A DNA stretch of 11,401 nucleotides from DATAEU01 sp046724395 (GCA_046724395.1 JBKOWM010000159.1:1-11401), one strand, 5' to 3'; positions 1 to 7,283 are shown, counted from the stretch's first letter. A program made the numbers and translations. Notes: generated by a model from the sequence alone, not told the origin.

Positions 1-299
1 TCGTGGCCCCGATCGACCACGCATCGAATGCCGAGCCGCCGATGCGCCGCGCAGCGTCGGTCGGGGACGGCCGTTTGGCCTAGGCCCTTTTCACGTAGCC
101 GCAATGCGCTCCGCCGGGAAATACTCCGGCCCCCGATGCGAATTGAAACGGACGAAGAGGGATGGGGGCCGCCAGGGCAGGTACGTCGTCGTGAGGTTGG
201 CGTTAGAGAGAGCCTCACCGGCCATGCGCAATTCCTACAACGTGACGGGCTGCCGGCGTCCGCGCACAAGCGCCAGCGAGCGAGCGTTCTGAGCCACCG
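1..299. other. Upstream region without a convincing gene
   Basis: No protein family or RNA gene was recognised on either strand. One open frame from base 28 runs into the sulfotransferase start and ends in an ATGA overlap with it. Its third codon positions are mixed and much less GC-rich than those of the real genes here, and its Arg-rich translation resembles no family I know. I treat the stretch as intergenic, possibly with the decayed end of an upstream gene. I found no clear promoter hexamers or Shine-Dalgarno sequence directly before base 300. Confidence 0.5.
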
Positions 300-1409
300 A
301 TGAGCGACACATCGAAGGGTCCGATCTTCATCGTCGGCGTGGCGCGCTCCGGAACGACGTTGCTTCGCTACATGCTCTGCAGTCATCCCAACATCTACGT
401 CCCCCCCGAATCCAACTTCATCCCCCGGTTCTTCCGAAAGCGGCCGACCCAACCAATCAGTCGAGAGAAGGGCGTTCGGATCATCGAGCAGGTCGCGCGG
501 TACGGAACGTTCTGGCGTGACTGGCGAGCGGCGCCCCTCGACCCGCAGGGCTTCATAGACGCTCTCCCCGAGTTGACGCCCTCAGCGCTCGTTGATGCGC
601 TCTACAGCAGCTACGCTCGTCAGTACGGCGCCGTCCGATGGGGGGACAAGTCGACGATTTACGTCGGCTGGATCGATCTGTTGGACGAGATGTTTCCCAC
701 CTCCAAGTTCGTCCACATCATCCGCGACCCCCGAGACGTGACCGTCTCCTCGCTCGATGCGTACCGCGGCTCGCGCTTCTTCTACATGGATGCGTATTAC
801 GCCGCCCGCATGTGGTCTCGGCGGATGGGCGCGGGAGTCGCCTCTGCTAAACGGCTACCGCCGGCTCGGTACCACGAGATCCGCTACGAGGACCTCATTC
901 AGGATCCAGAGTCGCGTCTTCGAACCATGTGCGATTTCCTCGAGGAGGACTTTCATCCCGCCATGCTCGCACCACAGGTGGAGGCGCAGAAGCACTATCA
1001 CAAGTTCGGCATCCACGAGCGTGCGGGGGGCGAGATCACGTCGACGCGCACAGGCCGCTGGCGGCGAGATCTCTCGCCGGCAGACCAGCGTCTCGTGCAA
1101 CGACTGGTTCACAACTGGCTCCCACAGTTCGGGTACGAGGTGGAGGATCTCGGCCGGCCGGGCGTTTCCGAGCGGATCCGAGCGGCCTATCTGGAGGCGA
1201 AGTTCGAAGTCGTCAACCTGGCTCGATGGGTGCTGCAGAGGATCGACGTCTTCAACCCCGCACGGCTCCTCCTTTCGCTGCCGCGGCAGCGTCCTCGGAG
1301 CGGCGGATCCATCGAGGTGACGTCGGCCGCAACGTTCGAAGAACCACGATCGGCCCAGGCGCCCGGGGGCCTCCCGGGGACCGCCGCCGAGGATCCGGAA
1401 ACGAGCTGA
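300..1409 (+). CDS. Sulfotransferase family protein (PAPS-dependent, Sulfotransfer_3-like)
   Basis: Predicted cytosolic sulfotransferase of 369 residues that would move a sulfuryl group from PAPS to an unknown acceptor such as a sugar, lipid or small molecule. The 5'-phosphosulfate loop is at the N-terminus (IVGVARSGTTLLRYML, residues 11-26). A GDKST motif at 115-119 matches the conserved GxKxP-like segment of bacterial sulfotransferases. The 3'-phosphate-binding segment is at about 137-152 (FVHIIRDPRDVTVSSL), followed by RYEDLIQDPESRL at 195-207 and the typical GRW..DLSP segment near 252-260. Roughly the last 85 residues extend beyond the usual domain and become Pro/Ala/Glu-rich. The ATG at 300 is chosen because the P-loop follows within ten residues; no good Shine-Dalgarno sequence is visible. 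The gene ends 47 nt before the cyanophycinase, which appears to have its own promoter, so a functional link with cyanophycin is not evident. Confidence 0.88.
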   Translation: MSDTSKGPIFIVGVARSGTTLLRYMLCSHPNIYVPPESNFIPRFFRKRPTQPISREKGVRIIEQVARYGTFWRDWRAAPLDPQGFIDALPELTPSALVDALYSSYARQYGAVRWGDKSTIYVGWIDLLDEMFPTSKFVHIIRDPRDVTVSSLDAYRGSRFFYMDAYYAARMWSRRMGAGVASAKRLPPARYHEIRYEDLIQDPESRLRTMCDFLEEDFHPAMLAPQVEAQKHYHKFGIHERAGGEITSTRTGRWRRDLSPADQRLVQRLVHNWLPQFGYEVEDLGRPGVSERIRAAYLEAKFEVVNLARWVLQRIDVFNPARLLLSLPRQRPRSGGSIEVTSAATFEEPRSAQAPGGLPGTAAEDPETS

Positions 1410-1444
1410 CGGGCCTCTCGTCGAGCACGCCGGCGCCGCCGGTC

Positions 1445-1450
1445 TACACT
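1445..1450 (+). promoter_or_regulatory. -10 hexamer of a leaderless-type promoter for cyanophycinase
   Basis: TACACT matches the TANNNT pattern (four of six bases of TATAAT). It is followed by exactly 6 nt and then the ATG at 1457, so transcription would start at or next to the start codon. No Shine-Dalgarno sequence precedes this ATG. No convincing -35 box is seen 17-18 nt upstream. Confidence 0.5.
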
Positions 1451-1456
1451 CGGTAC

Positions 1457-2329
1457 ATGCCCCGGTTGAGCCCTGGATCTCGCACGTCGGCCCCGTGGGG
1501 TGCCGCCGGGCCGGTCATCCTCATCGGGGGCGCCGAGGACAAGCTCAAGGCGAGGCAGATCCTCAAGCGGTTCGTTCGGCTGGCCGGCGGCGACGAATCC
1601 AACGTGGTGGTCGTCAGCACGGCATCGGAGCTGGGCGACAGGACAACACAGGTCTACCGCCGCATCTTCAGCGACCTGGGCGCCGCCACGGTGACCGGCC
1701 TCAACCCGCAGGAGCGCAGCGAAGCCGAAGATCCGGCTGGCCCGGCCGCCCTGGCGGCCGCCACCGGTGTCTTCCTGACGGGCGGCAATCAGCTCCGTCT
1801 TACATCGATCGTCGCCGGCACGCGCCTCGACTCCGGGCTCCACCTCGCGCACGATCGCGGCGCGGTCGTCGCTGGAACCTCGGCGGGCGCCAGTGCGCTC
1901 GCGGCGTACATGCTCGCCTTCGGTGACTCGGGCGCCACCCCGCGCCACGGCATCGTCCAGCTCGCGGCCGGTCTCGGGCTCGTCCCGGAGACGGTGGTCG
2001 ACCAACACTTCGAGCAGCGAACGCGGCTCGGCCGGCTGCTGTCGGCGATCGCCCAGTCGCCCTCGCTCGTCGGGCTCGGGCTCGACGAGGACACCGCGGC
2101 GATCGTGTACGCGGATAGGACGATGGAGGTGATCGGTCGCGGCGCCGTCACCGTCGTCGACGGCTCCCGGATGCAAACCGACGCATACCAGCTGCGGCGC
2201 CGGCGTCCGATGATGGTGTCGGGCGCGATCCTGCACTCGATCCCGAGCGGCTACTGGTTCGACCTCAGGGCCCGTGCCCTGATCGGTGACGAAGGTGGTG
2301 CCGCAGCCGAACGCGAGGCGTCGGAGTGA
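1457..2329 (+). CDS. cphB: Cyanophycinase (peptidase family S51)
   Basis: Cytosolic serine-type exopeptidase of 290 residues that releases beta-Asp-Arg dipeptides from cyanophycin, the first step of reserve mobilisation. GGNQ lies at 109-112 and the nucleophile elbow GTSAGA at 140-145, with Ser142 the predicted nucleophile. The block DQHFEQRTRLGR at 182-193 carries the Asp-Gln-His and Arg residues that line the substrate pocket in the characterised Synechocystis enzyme, as I recall it. Length is close to that enzyme (about 270 residues). The frame stays open far upstream into the sulfotransferase, but homology begins at residue 19 or so and a TACACT hexamer sits 6 nt before the ATG at 1457, so I chose that start. 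The stop overlaps the synthetase GTG by 4 nt, giving a degradation-synthesis operon. Confidence 0.93.
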   Translation: MPRLSPGSRTSAPWGAAGPVILIGGAEDKLKARQILKRFVRLAGGDESNVVVVSTASELGDRTTQVYRRIFSDLGAATVTGLNPQERSEAEDPAGPAALAAATGVFLTGGNQLRLTSIVAGTRLDSGLHLAHDRGAVVAGTSAGASALAAYMLAFGDSGATPRHGIVQLAAGLGLVPETVVDQHFEQRTRLGRLLSAIAQSPSLVGLGLDEDTAAIVYADRTMEVIGRGAVTVVDGSRMQTDAYQLRRRRPMMVSGAILHSIPSGYWFDLRARALIGDEGGAAAEREASE

Positions 2330-5145
2330 CCGCGTCACCGAAGGCCCGGCGCCGTTCGCCCGTCACTCCCCCCACGCGCGCCTCGACGAAACGTCCACGC
2401 GTCGGCGCCGTCGTCGACGGACGTCCACCGCTCTCGCCCGACCTCACGATCGTGAACGAGCGGGTGTTCCGCGGGCCGAACTACTACTCGTACGAGCCCA
2501 GCATCAAACTGCTCGTCGACCTCGGCGCGCTCGAGCACTACCCATCCAACACGATCGAGGGGTTCACGGACGGACTCCTCGACATGTTGCCGGGCGTCGG
2601 CGAGCACTCGTGCTCGCGGGGACACGCCGGCGGTTTTCGTGAACGCCTGACCGAGGGCACGTGGGCCGGTCACGTCGCCGAGCACATCGCGATCGAGCTC
2701 CAGCGCGAGTCCGGAGCTCACGTCTACCGCGGCAAGACGCGTGGCGCCGGGGAACCCGGCCGCTACAACGTTATCTACGGGTATTCGGAGGAACAGGTCG
2801 GGCTCGCGGCCGGCCGAATCGCCGTCCGGATCGTGAACCACCTCGTTCGGCCTGACCCGGCCTTCGACCTCATCGCCGAGCTCGAGGGGATCATCCGTCT
2901 TGCCGAGCGTCGCGCCTTCGGCCCGTCCACGCAGGCGCTCCTCGACGAGGCCGCGAGCCGTGACATCCCGTACATCCGGCTGAACGACCAGTCGCTCGTC
3001 CAGCTCGGCCAGGGGAAGTACCAGCGTCGGATCCGAGCGACGATCACGTCGACGACGTCGGCGCTCGCAGTCGACATCGCCAGCGACAAGAACCTCACGA
3101 ACCGGCTGCTCGCCGCCGCCGGCCTTCCCGTCCCCAGGAGCGAGGTCGTCCGCACCGCCGATCGAGCGGTCGAAGCGGCCAAGCGGATCGGCTTTCCGGT
3201 CGCCGTGAAGCCGCTCGATGGCAACCACGGCCGTGGCGTGAGCCTGAACGTCGGCGGGGTGCGCGCCGTCCGTACCGGTTTCAATCGCGCGCTGAAGCAG
3301 TCGCGTGCTGGCGACGTCGTGGTCGAGCAAATGGTGACCGGCCGGGATTACCGGTTCCTGGTTGTCGACGGCACCATGGCCGCCATCGCCGAGCGCGTCG
3401 CGGCGCACGTGATCGGCGACGGCACACACACCCTGAGGGAACTCGTCGACATCGCGAACGCGGACCCGCGCCGCGGCATCGGCCACGAGAAGACCCTCAC
3501 GCGGATGCGCATCGACGCCGAGTCGGAGCGGCTCCTGCGCGAGCACGGTCTCACCCTCGACGACGTCCCCGACGACGGCGCCCAGGTGTTCATCGCGGCG
3601 ACGGGCAACATGTCGACCGGCGGTATCTCGATCGACCGCACCTGGGACGCGCACGACGACAACGTCGAGATTGCGGAGGAGGCGGCGCGAGTCGTGGGGC
3701 TGGACGTCGCCGGCATCGACTTCATCGCGCCGGACATCTCCAAGCCGGTCCGCGAGACGGGCGGCGCCATCGTCGAGATCAACGCCGCGCCCGGCTTCCG
3801 GATGCACACCCATCCCACCGAGGGCGAAGCGCAGTACGTCGCCAGGCCCGTCATCGATCTGCTGTTCCCACCCGGCACGCCGTCGCGCATCCCGATCGTC
3901 GCGGTGACGGGATCCAACGGTAAGACGACGACCGTGCGAATGATCAGCCACATCATGAAGGGCAAGGGTCACAAAGTCGGAATGACGGCGACCGACGGCG
4001 TCTACATCGACGGCAGGCTGACCCAGCAGGTCGACGCGAGTGGCCCGCGCTCGGCCCAGAAGGTGCTCCAGAACCCGCGCGTCGACATCGCCGTCTTCGA
4101 GGTCGCCCGCGGGGGGATCTTGCGCGAGGGGCTCGGATACGGCCGCAACGACGTCGCGGTCGTCCTCAACGTAACCGGTGACCACCTGGGCCTGGGCGAG
4201 ATCCACACGATGAAGCAGCTCGCCGCCGTCAAGCAGGTCCTCGTCGAGGCCGTCCCCCGCGACGGCACGGCCGTACTGAACGCCGACGACCCGCTCGTGG
4301 TCGAGATGCGCAAGCACTGCTCCGGCAGCGTGATCCTGTTCTCGATGCGGCCCGACAACGAGCTGATCGATCGCTGGGTTCGGCGGGGGCGCAAGGCCGT
4401 CCTCCTCGAGCCCGGCGAGCAGGGGGAGCTCATGGTCATCCGCGACGGACGGCGAACCATGCCGATCGGGTACGTCCATCTCTTCCCGGCGACGTTCGAT
4501 GGCCGCGCCCGGATGAACGTCCAGAACGCGGTGGCCGCTGCCGCGGCGGCACACGCCGCCGGCGCGCACCTGCACGACATCCGCTCGGGTCTGCGGACGT
4601 TCTCGACCTCCTTCTTCGAGGCGCCCGGGCGCCTCAACCTGTTCGAGCTCGGCGGCGTCAGGGTGCTGGTCGACTACGCGCACAACGCCGCCGGCCTCGA
4701 AACGCTCGGCGACTTCGTGGAGCGGATGACCTCAGACGTGGTCGACCGCGCGCCGCCCGGGACGGGCTCGTGGACGGCGAACCTCCGAGTCGCCGTGATC
4801 GCAACGGCGGGTGACCGGCGCGACGAGGACATGCGTGACCTCGGCCGCGTCGCCGCCCGCTACTTCGACGAGATCATCGTGCGCGAGGACCGGAACACGC
4901 GCGGCCGGGCGCGCGGCGAGACGGCGGCGCTCGTCGAGCAGGGAGTCCGCGAGGCGCAGGCCGCCAGAGCGCGCGCAGGCAGCGTCGAGATCGTCACCGA
5001 CGAGATGGAGGCTGCACGGCGGGCGCTCGACCGCAGTCGCCCGGGTGATCTCGTGGTTCTGTGCGTCGACTACGCCTCCACCGTGTGGGAGGAGCTCGAG
5101 GCCCGCCGGTTCAGGCTCCGCGCCGCGCCGGCGCTGCCGCCCTGA
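2326..5145 (+). CDS. cphA: Cyanophycin synthetase
   Basis: ATP-dependent polymerase of 939 residues that builds multi-L-arginyl-poly-L-aspartate. The N-domain spans about 42-185, with RGPN at 49-52 and a HxxEHxxxE signature at H116, E119, H120 and E124. The ATP-grasp domain, which adds Asp to the backbone, spans about 215-510, with KPLDGNHGRG at 295-304 and EINAAPGFRMH at 484-494. The Mur-ligase domain, which adds Arg to the Asp side chain, starts near 522, with P-loop VTGSNGKTTT at 527-536, ARGGILREG at 594-602, NADDP at 652-656 and DYAHN at 783-787. The GTG start overlaps the cyanophycinase stop (GTGA), with GAGG 7 nt upstream. This gives a basic, Pro/Ser-rich 40-residue extension absent from typical 870-900-residue homologues. 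A second in-frame GTG at 2452 would remove it, so the exact start is uncertain. All catalytic motifs look intact. Confidence 0.95.
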   Translation: MTASPKARRRSPVTPPTRASTKRPRVGAVVDGRPPLSPDLTIVNERVFRGPNYYSYEPSIKLLVDLGALEHYPSNTIEGFTDGLLDMLPGVGEHSCSRGHAGGFRERLTEGTWAGHVAEHIAIELQRESGAHVYRGKTRGAGEPGRYNVIYGYSEEQVGLAAGRIAVRIVNHLVRPDPAFDLIAELEGIIRLAERRAFGPSTQALLDEAASRDIPYIRLNDQSLVQLGQGKYQRRIRATITSTTSALAVDIASDKNLTNRLLAAAGLPVPRSEVVRTADRAVEAAKRIGFPVAVKPLDGNHGRGVSLNVGGVRAVRTGFNRALKQSRAGDVVVEQMVTGRDYRFLVVDGTMAAIAERVAAHVIGDGTHTLRELVDIANADPRRGIGHEKTLTRMRIDAESERLLREHGLTLDDVPDDGAQVFIAATGNMSTGGISIDRTWDAHDDNVEIAEEAARVVGLDVAGIDFIAPDISKPVRETGGAIVEINAAPGFRMHTHPTEGEAQYVARPVIDLLFPPGTPSRIPIVAVTGSNGKTTTVRMISHIMKGKGHKVGMTATDGVYIDGRLTQQVDASGPRSAQKVLQNPRVDIAVFEVARGGILREGLGYGRNDVAVVLNVTGDHLGLGEIHTMKQLAAVKQVLVEAVPRDGTAVLNADDPLVVEMRKHCSGSVILFSMRPDNELIDRWVRRGRKAVLLEPGEQGELMVIRDGRRTMPIGYVHLFPATFDGRARMNVQNAVAAAAAAHAAGAHLHDIRSGLRTFSTSFFEAPGRLNLFELGGVRVLVDYAHNAAGLETLGDFVERMTSDVVDRAPPGTGSWTANLRVAVIATAGDRRDEDMRDLGRVAARYFDEIIVREDRNTRGRARGETAALVEQGVREAQAARARAGSVEIVTDEMEAARRALDRSRPGDLVVLCVDYASTVWEELEARRFRLRAAPALPP

Positions 5146-6902
5146 CGCCGGGCCCGCCGCACCAGCGTGCGGACGGTCTCCGGATCGGCCAGGATCGCGC
5201 CGAGCTCCTCCAGCCGCGCGAACACCTCGGGGCGTTGCCCGAGCGCGGTCAGGCCGATCACGTCGGCCGGCCCCGACCGCTGCAGCATCAGGCCCAGCGC
5301 CTGGAGCTCGTCCGCGGCCGTCGGAACGTCGATGGCGCCGCCGTCCTCCGCGCCCGCGCGGAGTCGGTCGGCGAGCTCCTGTGGATCGCGGCCGCGCAGG
5401 TAGTGCGGTAGGCCCGCGACCACGACGCGGTCTGCGCCGCGCGCGGCGCGGTACCCGAGCGCGTGCAGGATGTCGTCTTGTCGGTCGCCGGCGGCGCAGA
5501 ACGCGAGCCAGATACGCGCGCCGCGACGTCGGAGGCCGGCCAGGATCTCCGTCAGTCCGATCATGCCGGCCTCGTTGTGCGCGTAATCGACGACGACGAC
5601 GCGATCGCCGAGCATGTACACGTTCGCGCGGCCGGGGTTGCTCTCGGGCGTCTGCCGAAAGCTTCGCAAGCCGCGGACGACGTCCTCCTCCCCCAGACCG
5701 ATGCCGAGCGCGGCCGCGGCCGCCGCCATGGCGTTCTGCACGTGGTGCGTGGCGATGCCGGCAAGCGTGACGGGCACGTCGTCAAGCGGCACGAGACGCT
5801 GAAGCGCGCTCCCCGGGCCGAGCACGACGATCCAGCCGTCGAGCGCGCAAATCGCGCGTCCGCCCTCGCCGAGCGTCTCCCGGATCGCGGGGTGATGCGC
5901 GTCATGGGAGAACAGGAAGGGACGACCCGTAGCCCCTCGGCGCATCGCCAGGACGCGAGGATCGTCCGCGTTTAAGACGTCCCATCCGTCCGGCCGTGTG
6001 ATCCTCGTGATGGCTTGCTTCACCTCAGCCAACTGATCGAGCGTGTAGATGTCGTTCAGGCCGAGATGGTCGCTCGAGATGTTGGTGACGATCGCGACGT
6101 CGTTGTGAGCCGTCCCGATGCCGCGGAGGAGGATGCCTCCTCGGGCGGTCTCGAGGACCACGACCTCGACCCCCGGTTGTGAAAGCGCCATCGCGGCACC
6201 TCCGAAGCCCGAGTAGTCGCCGGCCTCGACGAGCCGGCCGTCGTGGTACACGCCGTCCGTCGAGGAGTACGCGACGCTCCGCCCGGACGTTCGGATCAGG
6301 TGCGCCAGGAGCCGGACGCTCGTCGTCTTGCCGTTGGTGCCGGTGACGGCCACGACACGGATCCGCGGGTCGGGGACCGACGGCGCGTCGCCAGGGTCCG
6401 CCGCCGCCACTCGAGCGGCCGCCTCATCGATCAGGCGCTGCGGAAGGCGTCGCGTGTCAAGGAGAGCGTTCATGACCGCGGCGACCTCGCGAGCCAGCGT
6501 CTCCGCGGTGCCCAGCCGCCGCCACGGAAAGGCGACCACGATGCGATCCGTGCCAGACATCGAACGTCCTCGAACGCCAAGGCGGGTGCCCGTCGCCGCC
6601 GCGATCGCACGGGCGCATTGGGCGGAAACGCGCGACGCGAATCGCAGCCGCTGGTCGCTCCCGCGATCGCCCGCACGAGCGCTCGGCGCCACGCCGAGCA
6701 TCTTCGCCAGTCGATCCAGACGTCCGGCCGTCGCTCGCTGCCATCCGGGAACGGCGAGAGTGAGCTTGACCGCCGGGCGAGGGAAGTAGACGTTCGGTCC
6801 CTCGAGCACCCGGAGCTCGACGAGTTCGACCGTGGCGGACTTCGTCGCGCGCGGACGCGCTTCGGATCGACGCCCTCGATCCGCCGAACGGAAGCCTCCC
6901 AC
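5070..6902 (-). CDS. CphA-like Mur ligase lacking the ATP-grasp domain
   Basis: A 610-residue paralogue of cyanophycin synthetase with only two of its three domains. Residues 26-150 align by eye with the CphA N-domain: LRVLEGPNVYFPRPAVKL at 30-47 matches the RGPNYY segment, and IVVAFPWRRLGTAETLA matches CphA's NVIYGYSEEQVGLAA. A linker of about 35 residues then leads straight into a Mur-ligase domain with P-loop VTGTNGKTT at 186-194, TDGVY at 215-219, ETARGGIL at 251-258, SSDHLGL at 276-282, NADDP at 311-315 and DYAHN at 439-443. The roughly 340 residues holding CphA's ATP-grasp domain are absent. From the known division of labour in CphA it could ligate an amino acid to an Asp side chain but not extend the backbone; that is inference. 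GTG at 6902 is the only start before an upstream in-frame stop, with TATCGT 7 nt ahead. It faces cphA and overlaps its 3' end by 76 nt. Confidence 0.88.
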   Translation of the reverse strand: MGGFRSADRGRRSEARPRATKSATVELVELRVLEGPNVYFPRPAVKLTLAVPGWQRATAGRLDRLAKMLGVAPSARAGDRGSDQRLRFASRVSAQCARAIAAATGTRLGVRGRSMSGTDRIVVAFPWRRLGTAETLAREVAAVMNALLDTRRLPQRLIDEAAARVAAADPGDAPSVPDPRIRVVAVTGTNGKTTSVRLLAHLIRTSGRSVAYSSTDGVYHDGRLVEAGDYSGFGGAAMALSQPGVEVVVLETARGGILLRGIGTAHNDVAIVTNISSDHLGLNDIYTLDQLAEVKQAITRITRPDGWDVLNADDPRVLAMRRGATGRPFLFSHDAHHPAIRETLGEGGRAICALDGWIVVLGPGSALQRLVPLDDVPVTLAGIATHHVQNAMAAAAAALGIGLGEEDVVRGLRSFRQTPESNPGRANVYMLGDRVVVVDYAHNEAGMIGLTEILAGLRRRGARIWLAFCAAGDRQDDILHALGYRAARGADRVVVAGLPHYLRGRDPQELADRLRAGAEDGGAIDVPTAADELQALGLMLQRSGPADVIGLTALGQRPEVFARLEELGAILADPETVRTLVRRARRQGGSAGAARSLNRRASSSSHTVEA

Positions 6903-6909
6903 TGGCCCG

Positions 6910-6915
6910 ACGATA
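6910..6915 (-). promoter_or_regulatory. -10 hexamer of a leaderless-type promoter for the CphA-like ligase
   Basis: On the minus strand TATCGT (TANNNT pattern) is followed by 7 nt and the GTG start at 6902. No Shine-Dalgarno sequence precedes that GTG. A weak TTCGTG lies 18 nt further upstream as a possible -35 element. Confidence 0.4.
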
Positions 6916-7016
6916 GCGCGCCGCCGCGTCGGTCACGAACGGCGACCGTCGAGCCGCCCGACGATGGCCCGACCTCGTTCGCCTACGGCGCGAGCTCGAG
7001 GGTTCGATGTCCGCTT

Positions 7017-7038
7017 GGGACGGCGGCTGGGCCGTCCC
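7017..7038 (-). terminator. GC-rich hairpin directly after the 53-codon gene
   Basis: GGGACGGC pairs perfectly with GCCGTCCC around a 6-nt loop. The stem starts immediately after the stop codon at 7039 on the minus strand. There is no U-tract, as is common for terminators of GC-rich bacteria. An alternative role in mRNA 3'-end protection is equally possible. Confidence 0.5.
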
Positions 7039-7200
7039 TCAGAGGAGCCAGGCGCGAACGAGCGCTGAAACGAGCACCGACAGGATCGCGAGAACGGTCA
7101 CCACGGCCGGAAACACCAAGCGGTACCACTGCGGCACGACGGTGGGCTCTCGACGCGACCGCGGGGCCAGGAGGCCGAGAAACTCCAGAAGGTCCCGCAT
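7039..7200 (-). CDS. Small single-pass membrane protein (53 aa)
   Basis: A 53-residue open frame starting MRDLLEFLGLLAP and ending in a stop directly followed by a perfect hairpin. Residues 1-20 are an amphipathic stretch with an Arg cluster (PRSRREP at 13-19). Residues 28-49 form one strongly hydrophobic segment (LVFPAVVTVLAILSVLVSALV), followed by RAWLL. This predicts an inner-membrane peptide with its basic N-terminal part in the cytoplasm by the positive-inside rule. A GGAG lies 10 nt before the ATG, slightly far but usable. No family was recognised. It lies downstream of another tiny minus-strand gene, with the 36-bp palindrome between them. The coding call rests on the hydrophobic pattern, GC-rich third positions and the terminator placement. 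Confidence 0.5.
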   Translation of the reverse strand: MRDLLEFLGLLAPRSRREPTVVPQWYRLVFPAVVTVLAILSVLVSALVRAWLL

Positions 7201-7232
7201 GATCTATCGGCTCCGTCGCTCGAGGGGTTGAC

Positions 7233-7268
7233 GGGCCGCCCGCGGACCGTACGGGCCGCGGGCGGCCC
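7233..7268. repeat. 36-bp near-perfect palindrome (bidirectional hairpin)
   Basis: GGGCCGCCCGCGG at 7233-7245 is the reverse complement of 7256-7268, and the centre CCGTACGG (7247-7254) is itself palindromic. Only the pair 7246/7255 mismatches. It sits 15 nt after the stop of the 29-codon minus-strand gene and about 30 nt before the 53-codon gene. It probably acts as a factor-independent terminator or attenuator without a U-tract. A dimeric protein-binding site is the alternative. Confidence 0.6.
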
Positions 7269-7283
7269 CGTTGAGGATGAGAA

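Noticed and set aside
28..303. 91-codon open frame with an ATGA overlap into the sulfotransferase start
   Set aside because: The overlap looks like translational coupling, but third-position composition is weak, the Arg-rich translation lacks domain features, and nothing was recognised.
929..1456. Upstream extension of the cyanophycinase frame inside the sulfotransferase gene
   Set aside because: The extension is an out-of-frame reading of the sulfotransferase with no conserved content. Cyanophycinase homology begins after the ATG at 1457.
2335..4683. 782-codon open frame antisense to cphA
   Set aside because: It mirrors the strong codon bias of cphA. The translation is Asp/Arg/Val-rich shadow sequence with no motifs, while the plus strand has every CphA motif.
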